Shown in pieces: positions 1 to 7,728 of a stretch of DNA of 9,122 bases; position 1 is the first letter of the stretch, and each line of letters begins with the position of its first letter. The stretch is from contig JAEZDP010000365.1 in NCBI GenBank assembly GCA_023418055.1, forward strand, positions 1-9,122. The letters are read 5' to 3'. The DNA comes from Acidobacteriota bacterium. GTDB lineage: Bacteria; Acidobacteriota; Vicinamibacteria; Vicinamibacterales; Vicinamibacteraceae. A program made the translations under genes and the position numbers. The notes beneath the pieces are model-generated. The model worked only from the letters and a program-made list of their open reading frames with translations. It did no database searches and was not told where the DNA came from.

Positions 1-504
1 GTCCAGGGCGCGCCGCCACCGCGCCGCGCGCGCCGCGTCAGCCTCGAGCCACGGCGCCAGCACCCGGTGCGGCCACGCCCCCGCCTGCGACACCCCCATC
101 ACGACGCCCCCGCCGAGCACCACCGCCTGCCAGTCGCGCAGCGGCTCGTCGTCGCCGGGCAGCGAGGCGTCGAACAGCGGAAGCAGCGCGGCCTCGTCGT
201 TGGCGCGTCCCGCCGCGACGGCCACACGCCAGATCCAGGGAATACGCCGATATTCCTCGTCTTCATCGTCGGGAAGGCCCGCAACGAGCGCCTGCACGAC
301 CGCCGCCGCACGTGCCCCAGCGTCGCGGGCGAGGTCCTCACGGGCCTTCTGGGGACGACGCTCGTCGAGCAGAGCCGCCGCGATGTCGACCGGCGACGCC
401 ACGCGGGCATCCGGCAGGTCGGAGGGCTGCGCGAGCGACGGCACGGGGAGCAGGCAGGCACTGACGAGCAGCGCGCCGGCGAAGTGACGGAACGGAAGAG
501 GCAT
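1..504 (-). CDS. Exported helical-repeat-like protein, 3' part cut by the window edge
   Basis: This frame is open from ATG at 504 to base 1 (168 codons) with no stop, so the C-terminal part lies outside the window. The N-terminus is a signal peptide: a short basic start (R6, H7), a hydrophobic core at about residues 8-20, and an Ala-Gln cleavage site at A25|Q26. A cysteine at residue 17 preceded by V-S-A could instead act as a lipobox. The mature part is Ala/Leu-rich and looks alpha-helical, with an acidic run (DDEDEEY), a Trp-rich segment (RRIPWIWRVAVAAG) and a further segment (LRDWQAVVLGGGVV). It resembles the HEAT-type helical region of exported proteins in Acidobacteria and Planctomycetes that may carry a C-terminal cytochrome c domain, but this is from memory and the missing half would decide it. 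It starts 28 bp after the LLM oxidoreductase stop on the same strand, so the two are probably co-transcribed. No clear Shine-Dalgarno precedes the ATG. The function is unknown. Confidence 0.72.
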   Translation of the reverse strand, partial: MPLPFRHFAGALLVSACLLPVPSLAQPSDLPDARVASPVDIAAALLDERRPQKAREDLARDAGARAAAVVQALVAGLPDDEDEEYRRIPWIWRVAVAAGRANDEAALLPLFDASLPGDDEPLRDWQAVVLGGGVVMGVSQAGAWPHRVLAPWLEADAARAARWRRALD

Positions 505-532
505 GGCGGCGATTATCGGCGGCGGTCGCACG

Positions 533-1540
533 TCAGGCAACCACCGCCGGCCACACCTCGGCGGCAAGCGCGAACGACCGCAGGCGGGCCGCGTGATCGT
601 GAATCTGCCCCGTCAGGATCAGTTCGTCGGCGCCGGTCCGTTCGGCGATCGCGCGCAGCCCGTCGCGCACCGTGTCCGGCCCGCCCACGACCGAGATGGC
701 CAGCATGCGGTCGAGCGTCGCGCGCTCGTGCGCCGCGAGCGTCTCGAGCACGCCGTCGCGAGGCGGCGGCAACGGGCCGGGCCGTCCGCGGACCAGATTG
801 GCAAACGCCTGCACGAGCGACGAGAAGAGGTACGTCGCGGCGGCGTCCGAGTCGGCCGCGAACACGTTGACGCCGACCATGGCATACGGTCGGGCCAGGG
901 CTGGCGAGGGCGTGAAGTGGGTCCGATACACGCGCAGCGCGTCGAGCAGATGGTCGGGCGCGAAATGCGACGCGAAGGCAAATGGCAGCCCCAGCGTCGC
1001 CGCCAGCCGCGCGCCGAACAGGCTCGACCCGAGAATCCAGATGGGCACGTCGAGCCCGGCGCCCGGCACGGCACGCACGGCCTGGCCCTCGTGCGCGGGC
1101 CGGAAATACGACTGCAGTTCCTGCACGTCGTGCGGGAAGCGGTCGGCCGCCGCCGCCAGGTCTCGCCGCAGCGCCAACGCCGTGCGCTGATCCGTGCCCG
1201 GCGCGCGCCCCAGCCCCAGGTCGATGCGTCCGGGATAGAGGGCGGCGAGGGTGCCGAACTGCTCCGCAATGACGAGCGGCGAGTGATTGGGCAACATCAC
1301 GCCACCCGCCCCGACGCGGATGCTCCGGGTACCCTCGGCGACAAACCCGATGACCACCGAGGTGGCGGCGCTGGCAATGCCCGTCATGTTGTGGTGCTCG
1401 GCCAGCCAGAAGCGCCGATAGCCCAGGCGTTCGGCATGCTGCGCGAGATCGCGCGAGTGGCGCAACGCCGTCCCCACGTCGCTGCCTTCGGCCACGGGCG
1501 ACAGGTCGAGCACCGAGAGCGGCACCGGCGCCACGCTCAC
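533..1540 (-). CDS. LLM-class flavin-dependent oxidoreductase (luciferase-like monooxygenase, group 1)
   Basis: This is a 335-residue protein, full length for the bacterial luciferase-like (TIM-barrel) family whose members use reduced FMN or F420. The N-terminus has the group-1 opening PLSVLDLSPV (residues 7-16). It is followed by the family signature WLAEHHNM at residues 45-52, the segment VGAGGVMLPNHSPL (76-89), AEQFGTLAALYPGRIDLGLGRAPGTD (92-117, catalytic/FMN-phosphate side of the barrel), a central WILGSSLFGARLAATLGLPFAFA-type segment and the C-terminal GGPDTVRDGL motif. This family (YwcH/MsnO8-like) often oxidises small organic substrates, but the specific substrate cannot be read from sequence. 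The frame is open far upstream because of high GC. I chose GTG at 1540 because it places PLSVLDLSP close to the start, as in relatives. GTG at 1534 is also possible, and a GGGGG run just upstream could serve either. The gene is divergent from the PEGA gene and is followed closely by an exported protein. Family is confident; exact start and substrate are not. Confidence 0.9.
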   Translation of the reverse strand: MSVAPVPLSVLDLSPVAEGSDVGTALRHSRDLAQHAERLGYRRFWLAEHHNMTGIASAATSVVIGFVAEGTRSIRVGAGGVMLPNHSPLVIAEQFGTLAALYPGRIDLGLGRAPGTDQRTALALRRDLAAAADRFPHDVQELQSYFRPAHEGQAVRAVPGAGLDVPIWILGSSLFGARLAATLGLPFAFASHFAPDHLLDALRVYRTHFTPSPALARPYAMVGVNVFAADSDAAATYLFSSLVQAFANLVRGRPGPLPPPRDGVLETLAAHERATLDRMLAISVVGGPDTVRDGLRAIAERTGADELILTGQIHDHAARLRSFALAAEVWPAVVA

Positions 1541-1669
1541 GCGGCCCCCGTCGATGGCTGCCGCGGCCGCATCGCCGCCTCGGGTGACGCCTGTCGGCGA
1601 CACTCGTCTCTGGCGCCGCTCTTGCAACGGCTTTCCCTGATGTCGCGCCTGTCTCCCCGAGGTGTCACT
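1541..1669. promoter_or_regulatory. Divergent intergenic region between the LLM oxidoreductase and PEGA genes
   Basis: These 129 bp separate the two divergent start codons and should hold the promoters for both directions. I could not identify a convincing -35/-10 pair on either strand. A TTGCAA at 1622-1627 is the most -35-like hexamer on the plus strand, but no good -10 lies at the right distance. An 11-bp perfect dyad, TGTCGGCGACA, lies at 1592-1602 and could be an operator half, or chance in GC-rich DNA. The assignment rests mainly on gene geometry. Confidence 0.4.
1659..1664 (+). promoter_or_regulatory. Ribosome binding site that fixes the PEGA gene start
   Basis: GAGGTG lies 5 bases upstream of the GTG at 1670 and is a good Shine-Dalgarno match. 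An in-frame ATG at 1640 has no comparable site upstream, and starting there would put 10 extra residues before the signal peptide. This favours GTG 1670 as the true start. Confidence 0.55.
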
Positions 1670-2530
1670 GTGAACATCGCACGTCTCCTGCGCCTGCCCA
1701 GCACGGGCCTGATGGCGCTGCTCGTCGCCGGACTCCTCAGCTGGCCGGCGGAGGTCGAGGCCCAGGTGCGCCGGTGGCGCGGCCGGCCGGTCGTCGTGAC
1801 CGGCGGCTTCTACCATCCATTCTATGGCCCGTTCTTCCACCATCCGCTGTTCTGGGGGGCGCCGGGCTTCTGGGGGTATCCGGGCTTCTGGCGGCACCCG
1901 GGCTTCTGGGGCCACCCGAGGTGGCATCCGTTCTGGGGGCCGCCCATGGGGTTGGGTCCGGAGGCCGGGACCGCACGCCTGCAGGTGGAGCCCAGCGACA
2001 CCGAGGTCTATCTCGACGGACACCTCGTGGGGGTGGCCGACGATTTCGACGGCTTCAATCAGCGCCTGCGTGTGCCGCCGGGCGAGTACGTGCTGACGCT
2101 GTACCGGGAGGGCACGGAGCCCTGGGAGCGTCCCGTGCTGCTCACGCCAGGCACGACCCTTCGCATCGTGCATCGAATGGCGCCGCTGCCCCCAGGCGAG
2201 ACGGCGCCGCCGCGGCCGGTTGCGCCTGCCGCCACCTCTTCCCCGCCATCGGGTGCGGCCACCCCGCCCGCTCGCGAGGCGGCGTTGTCGTTGGGCGTGA
2301 CGCCCGAGGCCGCCGAGGTGCTCATCGACGGCGAATCGTGGCACGCGAGTGCTCCGGGAACCCGCCTGCTCGTGCCCGTTTCTCCCGGACGTCACCGCGT
2401 GGTCATCCGCAAGCCAGGGTATGCGACGTGGGAACAGGACGTGGAGGTCGCCGCCGGCACCACCCGGGCCATCAACATCGTCCTGCGGCCGGCCGGGAAC
2501 GGTGGCACCCCGCCCTCCCCGCCCGACTGA
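1670..2530 (+). CDS. Secreted protein with aromatic/His-rich repeat and two PEGA domains
   Basis: This is a 286-residue exported protein. Residues 1-31 form a signal peptide (R5 and R8, hydrophobic core at about 13-25, cleavage after V-E-A at A31|Q32). Residues about 47-95 are unusually rich in Phe, Trp, His, Pro and Gly and contain four six-residue units (59-82) of the pattern P-G-F-W-G-H. Residues about 101-168 and 205-277 are two PEGA-type beta domains. Each has the hallmark order of a short strand, a V-Y-L-D-G or V-L-I-D-G turn, a P-x-G-x-Y/H strand and a T-P-G-T-T or A-A-G-T-T end. The domains are joined by a Pro/Ala/Ser-rich linker (about 172-203). PEGA domains are common in envelope proteins of bacteria with complex surfaces, where they are thought to bind surface or cell-wall components; no catalytic residues are visible. 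The gene lies 47 bp upstream of the CBS gene on the same strand and may share its transcript, although no functional link is evident. The ligand is unknown. Confidence 0.85.
   Translation: MNIARLLRLPSTGLMALLVAGLLSWPAEVEAQVRRWRGRPVVVTGGFYHPFYGPFFHHPLFWGAPGFWGYPGFWRHPGFWGHPRWHPFWGPPMGLGPEAGTARLQVEPSDTEVYLDGHLVGVADDFDGFNQRLRVPPGEYVLTLYREGTEPWERPVLLTPGTTLRIVHRMAPLPPGETAPPRPVAPAATSSPPSGAATPPAREAALSLGVTPEAAEVLIDGESWHASAPGTRLLVPVSPGRHRVVIRKPGYATWEQDVEVAAGTTRAINIVLRPAGNGGTPPSPPD
1844..1915 (+). repeat. In-frame 18-bp tandem repeat, four units, in the PEGA protein
   Basis: Four consecutive 18-bp units begin at 1844, 1862, 1880 and 1898. The last three share the core CCGGGCTTCTGG, and the first differs only in the Gly codon (CTG for GGC). 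They encode PLFWGA, PGFWGY, PGFWRH and PGFWGH. The 18-bp period keeps the reading frame, so copy number could vary without breaking the gene. Flanking residues (YHPFYGPFFHHP before, RWHPFWGPP after) have the same composition, suggesting older, decayed units on both sides. Confidence 0.85.
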
Positions 2531-2577
2531 CGCGCCGTGCGCCGGGGCACGCCGATTCACAGTACGATGAAGTTCTG

Positions 2578-3954
<1,377 letters not shown>

Positions 3955-3960
3955 CGCGCC

Positions 3961-4914
3961 TCACGGCGTCGTGTCGATGTCCGGGTACAGCCATGTGTGC
4001 GTCAGGCCCGGATGTCTGTCGCCGTATCGCTCGGGGACGTTCTGCGTCCAGTTGCTCGGTATCGTCAGACAGAGCAGGAGGAGCGCCGCCAGCAGCACCC
4101 GCTGCCACCAATGCGGGCGTGCTTCGGCGACCGGCCCGGTCACCGACACTCGTGACACGTCATGCAGCCGGCGCCACCTCGAACGTGCCAGCAGTGCCAG
4201 TCCGAGGAGCGCCATCGCGATGTTCAGCGTCTGCCCCGTGCCGAGCGCCAGGCGATGGGTGGGATAGTCGCGAAAGAGGTCGATGACGATTCGCAGGGCG
4301 GCATACCAGAACACGAACCTCGCGGCGGCGGCGCCAGGTACGGCTACCACCCGGCGCACGCGCGCCAGGTACGGAACGAGCAGCAGGTTCTTGAGCCCGT
4401 CGTAGAGCACCACCGGGTGCCTGAAGCCCTCGGCGTTGGGGAACTTCACGGCCCACGGCACCTGCGTCTGGCTGCCCACGATGAGGCCGTCGATGAAGTT
4501 GCCCAGGCGGCCGAGCCCCATCAATAACGCGCCGGGCACCACCAGGGTATCGGCGAGGCGACGGAACGGGGTGTGCGTCCACCACGAGAAGAGCGCAGCG
4601 GCCGACGCCGCACCAATGAGCAGGCCGTGCGTCGCCATGCCGCCCAGCCACACCCGGGGAATGAACGACGGGTGCGCGCTGTAGAAGCGCCACTCGTCGA
4701 AGAGCACCTCGATGCCCCGCCCGCCTGCCAGCACCCCCATCACCAGCCACAGGCTGAGCGTGCAGGCCTGGCGTTCGGTCAGGCCCACCTCGTGGCGATG
4801 GCGGGCGATGTACCGGTGCATCTGCCAGAACCCGGTCGCGAACCCCGCGCCGTACCACCACAGGTGGACACCCGCAACCGTACCGATGATGGGGTCGATG
4901 TCGTGCGTGAACAC
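3961..4914 (-). CDS. Lgt-like integral membrane protein (prolipoprotein diacylglyceryl transferase family), divergent
   Basis: This 317-residue polytopic inner-membrane protein has the Lgt fold. True Lgt moves diacylglycerol from phosphatidylglycerol to the lipobox cysteine of prolipoproteins. Visible family landmarks are WWYG with Y21 (E. coli Y26), GGRGIEVLF (64-72), VWLGGMATHG with H96 (H103), GRLGNFIDG with R136 and N139 (R143, N146), G147 (G154), RHPVVLYDG (165-173), and LRIVIDLFR with R208 and D212 (R239, E243). Departures: the Glu of the signature (E. coli E151) is Leu144, the HGG motif reads HGL, and HPSQLYE reads HPVVLYD. After the core, an extra hydrophobic segment (about 277-291) leads to a polar tail (IPSNWTQNVPERYGDRHPG...). 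The start is GTG 4914, since no in-frame ATG exists nearby and HLWWYG then falls at the expected distance. The gene is 22 bp downstream of the PVC-type cytochrome and likely co-transcribed with it. It may be a diverged paralogue rather than the housekeeping enzyme. Confidence 0.85.
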   Translation of the reverse strand: MFTHDIDPIIGTVAGVHLWWYGAGFATGFWQMHRYIARHRHEVGLTERQACTLSLWLVMGVLAGGRGIEVLFDEWRFYSAHPSFIPRVWLGGMATHGLLIGAASAAALFSWWTHTPFRRLADTLVVPGALLMGLGRLGNFIDGLIVGSQTQVPWAVKFPNAEGFRHPVVLYDGLKNLLLVPYLARVRRVVAVPGAAAARFVFWYAALRIVIDLFRDYPTHRLALGTGQTLNIAMALLGLALLARSRWRRLHDVSRVSVTGPVAEARPHWWQRVLLAALLLLCLTIPSNWTQNVPERYGDRHPGLTHTWLYPDIDTTP

Positions 4915-4936
4915 GGCGGCGCGTCGACGCTCCGGG

Positions 4937-7672
4937 TCATTGCGTGCGGAGGTAGGCCACCAGGTCGGCGACGTCCTGCGCCGACAGGCCGAGTTGCGCG
5001 GCGCTCATCATCAGCGAGCCGCGCATCCGCTCGCGCTCGCTGACGCGCGCCTCGGGCACGATCTGCGTCACGCCGCCCATGCTGCGGATCATCAGCGGAT
5101 CGCCTTCCTTGATGAGCAGGCCCTGAATGGTGAGGCCGTCGGTCGTCCGCAACGTCGTGCCGGTGTACCCATGCGCGATGTCGGCGTCCGGCAGGACGAT
5201 GGCCGTGGCGATCACCTCGGCCGACTTGCCGCGGGCCCATCCCTCGAGGGACGGCCCGACCTCGGCGCCAGCGCCGCCCGTCACGTGGCACATGGTGCAG
5301 CGCACACTGGCGTCCTTGCCCCTGGCGGGATCGCCGGTGCGTCGCACGACGTCGGCAATGTCGATGACCGGCAGCGAGGCGTTGGGTTCGGGCATCGTGA
5401 TCGCCTGCAGGGTCAGGGCCTCGGGGTCGTAGATGCGCGTCGACTTGAGCGTGGGCAGCAGATCGTGATCCGCCCAGTCGTTCGAGACGCGGTTGAGCAC
5501 CCACCAGGTGGCCAGTTCCCGCAGCGGCCCGTCGGCCGACGCCATCGCCACCATGGCCGTCGAGGCCTCGCGCGTGTCGATGAACGCGAGTGCATCGAGG
5601 GCTCGCCGTCGCGCGTCGACCGGCAGGCGCGTGCTGCGCGCGCGGGTGGCCAGCGGCTCGACGGCCGCCGGCACGTGCAGCCGCCACGCCATCCATGCGA
5701 GCGCGTCCGACCAGTCCTCAGGTGCCGCTGCTCCGGCCTCCTCGAGGAGCTGCGCATACAGCGCTGCCTCCTTGCCGATCGCGCCCGTGCCGACGGCTTC
5801 GAGATAGCTCCGGTCGGTCCCGTCGAATCGGCGCGCGACGTCCATGAGGATGGGCAGTGCCGCAGCCGCTGGCACGTCCCGCATGGAAAGCGCCACCTCC
5901 CTGCGGACGCCGGCGTCGGCGTCCCGCGCCAGCGTGGCCGCAACGCCAGACACGTCCATGTCCGCGCGTCGCAGGGCCCGGTACACCGCGATGCGCATCG
6001 CCGGGTCGTCGAGCGACGACGGGTCGCCCAGGCGTCGTCGCCCGTCCTCCCCCAACTGGGCCAGCAGGAAGACGGCGCGTCCGCGGATGTAGGCGTTGGG
6101 ATCATGGAGCAGCGCGGCCACGGGCTCCACCGCCGCGGCCCCACGCGCACGCAGCCCTTCGAAGCCAATGGCCCTCACGTTGACCGCTGGCGACCTGAGC
6201 GCGGTGATCTGCCCCTCGAGGGTCGAGGCGTCGAAGGACGGCGCCCGCGACACGAACCCCTTGGGCGCGATCCTGTAGATTGCCCCGGACGTCGCATCGT
6301 CCAGGTCCTGATGGCCTCCGACGCGCGGGTCGATCCAGTCGCTCACATACAGCGCGCCGTCAGGGCCGACCGCGATGTCGGAGGGCCTGAAGAGGGTCGA
6401 GATCTCCGCGGTGACACTGCCCGTCCCGCCGAGGAAATCCGACCCGGCCCACTTCCCTTCCGGATTGGAGGTGAGAAAGTCCTTTCGGTCGAGCCGGAAG
6501 CCCGCCCCCTCGCGGGCCGGCTGGTACGAGAAAATCACGTTGCGGCCGGGTTCCGCCGCAAAGAAGGTGCCCTCCCAGCCTTCACCCAGCGCGCCGTTCT
6601 CGTAGAAGACGTTGCCGGTGGGCGAACCGCCACCATAGACGTCACCCGCGGGCGCGATACCGGGGTCGTCCTGTCGCCACTCGGCCACAGGCACGGTCTG
6701 ACCGGGCCGTCGGTCGGCCTGCCAGCTGCGTTGCCCGTCGTTCGACGCGAAGCCGAAGTTGGCATACTCCATCACCCAACTCACGCGGCAGGCGGGTGGG
6801 TCGTCGTTGTCGTTCTGGAAGATGTCGCCGAGCGACGAGATCGACTGCTCGTAACTGTTGCGGTAGTTGTGGCCGATGATCTCGACGTTCGTGCCGTCGG
6901 GGTTCATCCGGGCGGTGAAGCCGCCGACGTACACATGGCCGTCGTCGCTTCTGGCGCCGGCGTGTTCCGCGGGGTCGTGGGGGAAGGTGAAGGGGCCGAC
7001 CGGCTTCGGACGATAGGGGCCGAAGATGCGGAACGTGCGTCCGGACCGGTCGGTGAACATCGCGCCCGTGTTGCCCGCGTTGAAGAGCCACTTGCCGTCT
7101 GGGCCCACCGTGACCGCGTGCAGCGAGTGGTCGTGATTGATGCCCTGGAACCCCGTAAGCAGCACCTCACGCGTGTCCACTGCGGGGTCGAACCGCAGGT
7201 TGCGGTCCACGTCGGTGTAGACGATGAGGTCGGGCGGCTGCGAGACGACCACGCGGTTGTCGATGACCGCGACGCCGAGCGGCGCAATCAGCGCCGGCTC
7301 CTGCACGAACGTGTGCACCTGGTCCGCCGTGCCGTCGCCCGTCGTGTCCTGCAGGACGATGATGCGGTCGCCTTCGGGACGCCGCGCGTGGTGGCTGCGA
7401 TAGCGCACGCCCTCGGCCACCCAGATGCGGCCGTCCTTGTCGATGTCGATGTTGGTGGGGTTGTGCAGCATCGGCGAGGCCGCCCACAGCGTCACCTCGA
7501 AGCCGTCGGGTACCTTGAAGAGGTCCAGCGGGATCTGGACCGAGTCGGACAGACGGGGCGGCGCGGGCTGCGGTGGCCTGGCGGGCTGTTGCCCGGCCGG
7601 GCGTTGGGCCGCCACGATCACCGTCGCGGCCACCATCAGGAGCCAGGACAGGCTCGCAACACGTCGGGGCAT
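4937..7672 (-). CDS. PVC-type heme-binding CxxCH protein: signal peptide, dehydrogenase-like propeller, HEAT repeats, cytochrome c domain
   Basis: This 911-residue exported protein is most likely a periplasmic oxidoreductase passing electrons to a covalently bound heme. A signal peptide (residues 1-22, VAA|Q) is followed by a Pro/Gln-rich linker (24-40). Residues about 45-480 match the putative membrane-bound dehydrogenase (TIGR02604-type) propeller, opening with VPDGFEVTLWAASP and NIDIDKDGRIWVAEG. Later landmarks are GDRIIVLQDTTGDG, a GFQGINHDHSLHAV segment, VGPDGALYVSDWIDP and GAIYRIAPKG. Residues about 505-735 are HEAT-like helical repeats rich in Ala, Arg and Leu. The C-terminus (about 780-911) is a TIGR02603-type heme domain with C792-T-M-C795-H796 (bases 5285-5299), GPSLEGWARGK, an HGY/TTDG strand pair, and SLM near the end as candidate distal Met ligand before LGLSAQDVADLVAYLRT. 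ATG 7672 is preceded by AGAGG (7683-7687) at 10-base spacing and begins the signal peptide. The substrate is unknown; sugar or alcohol oxidation is only a family-based guess. Confidence 0.92.
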   Translation of the reverse strand: MPRRVASLSWLLMVAATVIVAAQRPAGQQPARPPQPAPPRLSDSVQIPLDLFKVPDGFEVTLWAASPMLHNPTNIDIDKDGRIWVAEGVRYRSHHARRPEGDRIIVLQDTTGDGTADQVHTFVQEPALIAPLGVAVIDNRVVVSQPPDLIVYTDVDRNLRFDPAVDTREVLLTGFQGINHDHSLHAVTVGPDGKWLFNAGNTGAMFTDRSGRTFRIFGPYRPKPVGPFTFPHDPAEHAGARSDDGHVYVGGFTARMNPDGTNVEIIGHNYRNSYEQSISSLGDIFQNDNDDPPACRVSWVMEYANFGFASNDGQRSWQADRRPGQTVPVAEWRQDDPGIAPAGDVYGGGSPTGNVFYENGALGEGWEGTFFAAEPGRNVIFSYQPAREGAGFRLDRKDFLTSNPEGKWAGSDFLGGTGSVTAEISTLFRPSDIAVGPDGALYVSDWIDPRVGGHQDLDDATSGAIYRIAPKGFVSRAPSFDASTLEGQITALRSPAVNVRAIGFEGLRARGAAAVEPVAALLHDPNAYIRGRAVFLLAQLGEDGRRRLGDPSSLDDPAMRIAVYRALRRADMDVSGVAATLARDADAGVRREVALSMRDVPAAAALPILMDVARRFDGTDRSYLEAVGTGAIGKEAALYAQLLEEAGAAAPEDWSDALAWMAWRLHVPAAVEPLATRARSTRLPVDARRRALDALAFIDTREASTAMVAMASADGPLRELATWWVLNRVSNDWADHDLLPTLKSTRIYDPEALTLQAITMPEPNASLPVIDIADVVRRTGDPARGKDASVRCTMCHVTGGAGAEVGPSLEGWARGKSAEVIATAIVLPDADIAHGYTGTTLRTTDGLTIQGLLIKEGDPLMIRSMGGVTQIVPEARVSERERMRGSLMMSAAQLGLSAQDVADLVAYLRTQ

Positions 7673-7728
7673 GTGCGTATGACCTCTGCGCTGAAGGAAC
7701 GTGCGACAGAGTCTATCGCGCGACGGCG

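Noticed and set aside
512..517. GATAAT-like -10 (minus strand) just before the left-edge gene
   Set aside because: It is too close to the start codon, has no -35 partner, and the gene lies 28 bp after an upstream gene on the same strand.
1559..1572. GCGGCCGC-containing palindrome near 1560
   Set aside because: Short GC-only palindromes are expected by chance in this composition.
503..1669. In-frame upstream extension of the PEGA gene toward 503
   Set aside because: This part is antisense to the LLM oxidoreductase and has shadow-frame composition. The signal peptide and Shine-Dalgarno place the start at 1670.
2536..2551. CGTGC/GCACG hairpin between the PEGA and CBS genes as a terminator
   Set aside because: The stem is only 5 bp with a 6-base loop and no T-run follows. 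Such stems are frequent by chance at this GC content.
1541..2560. In-frame upstream extension of the LLM oxidoreductase to 2560 on the minus strand
   Set aside because: It is antisense to the PEGA gene, and the family's normal N-terminus begins at about 1540.
2563..2568. TACGAT as a -10 box for the CBS gene
   Set aside because: It ends only 9 bases before the ATG and no -35-like hexamer lies at the right spacing, so a promoter cannot be supported.
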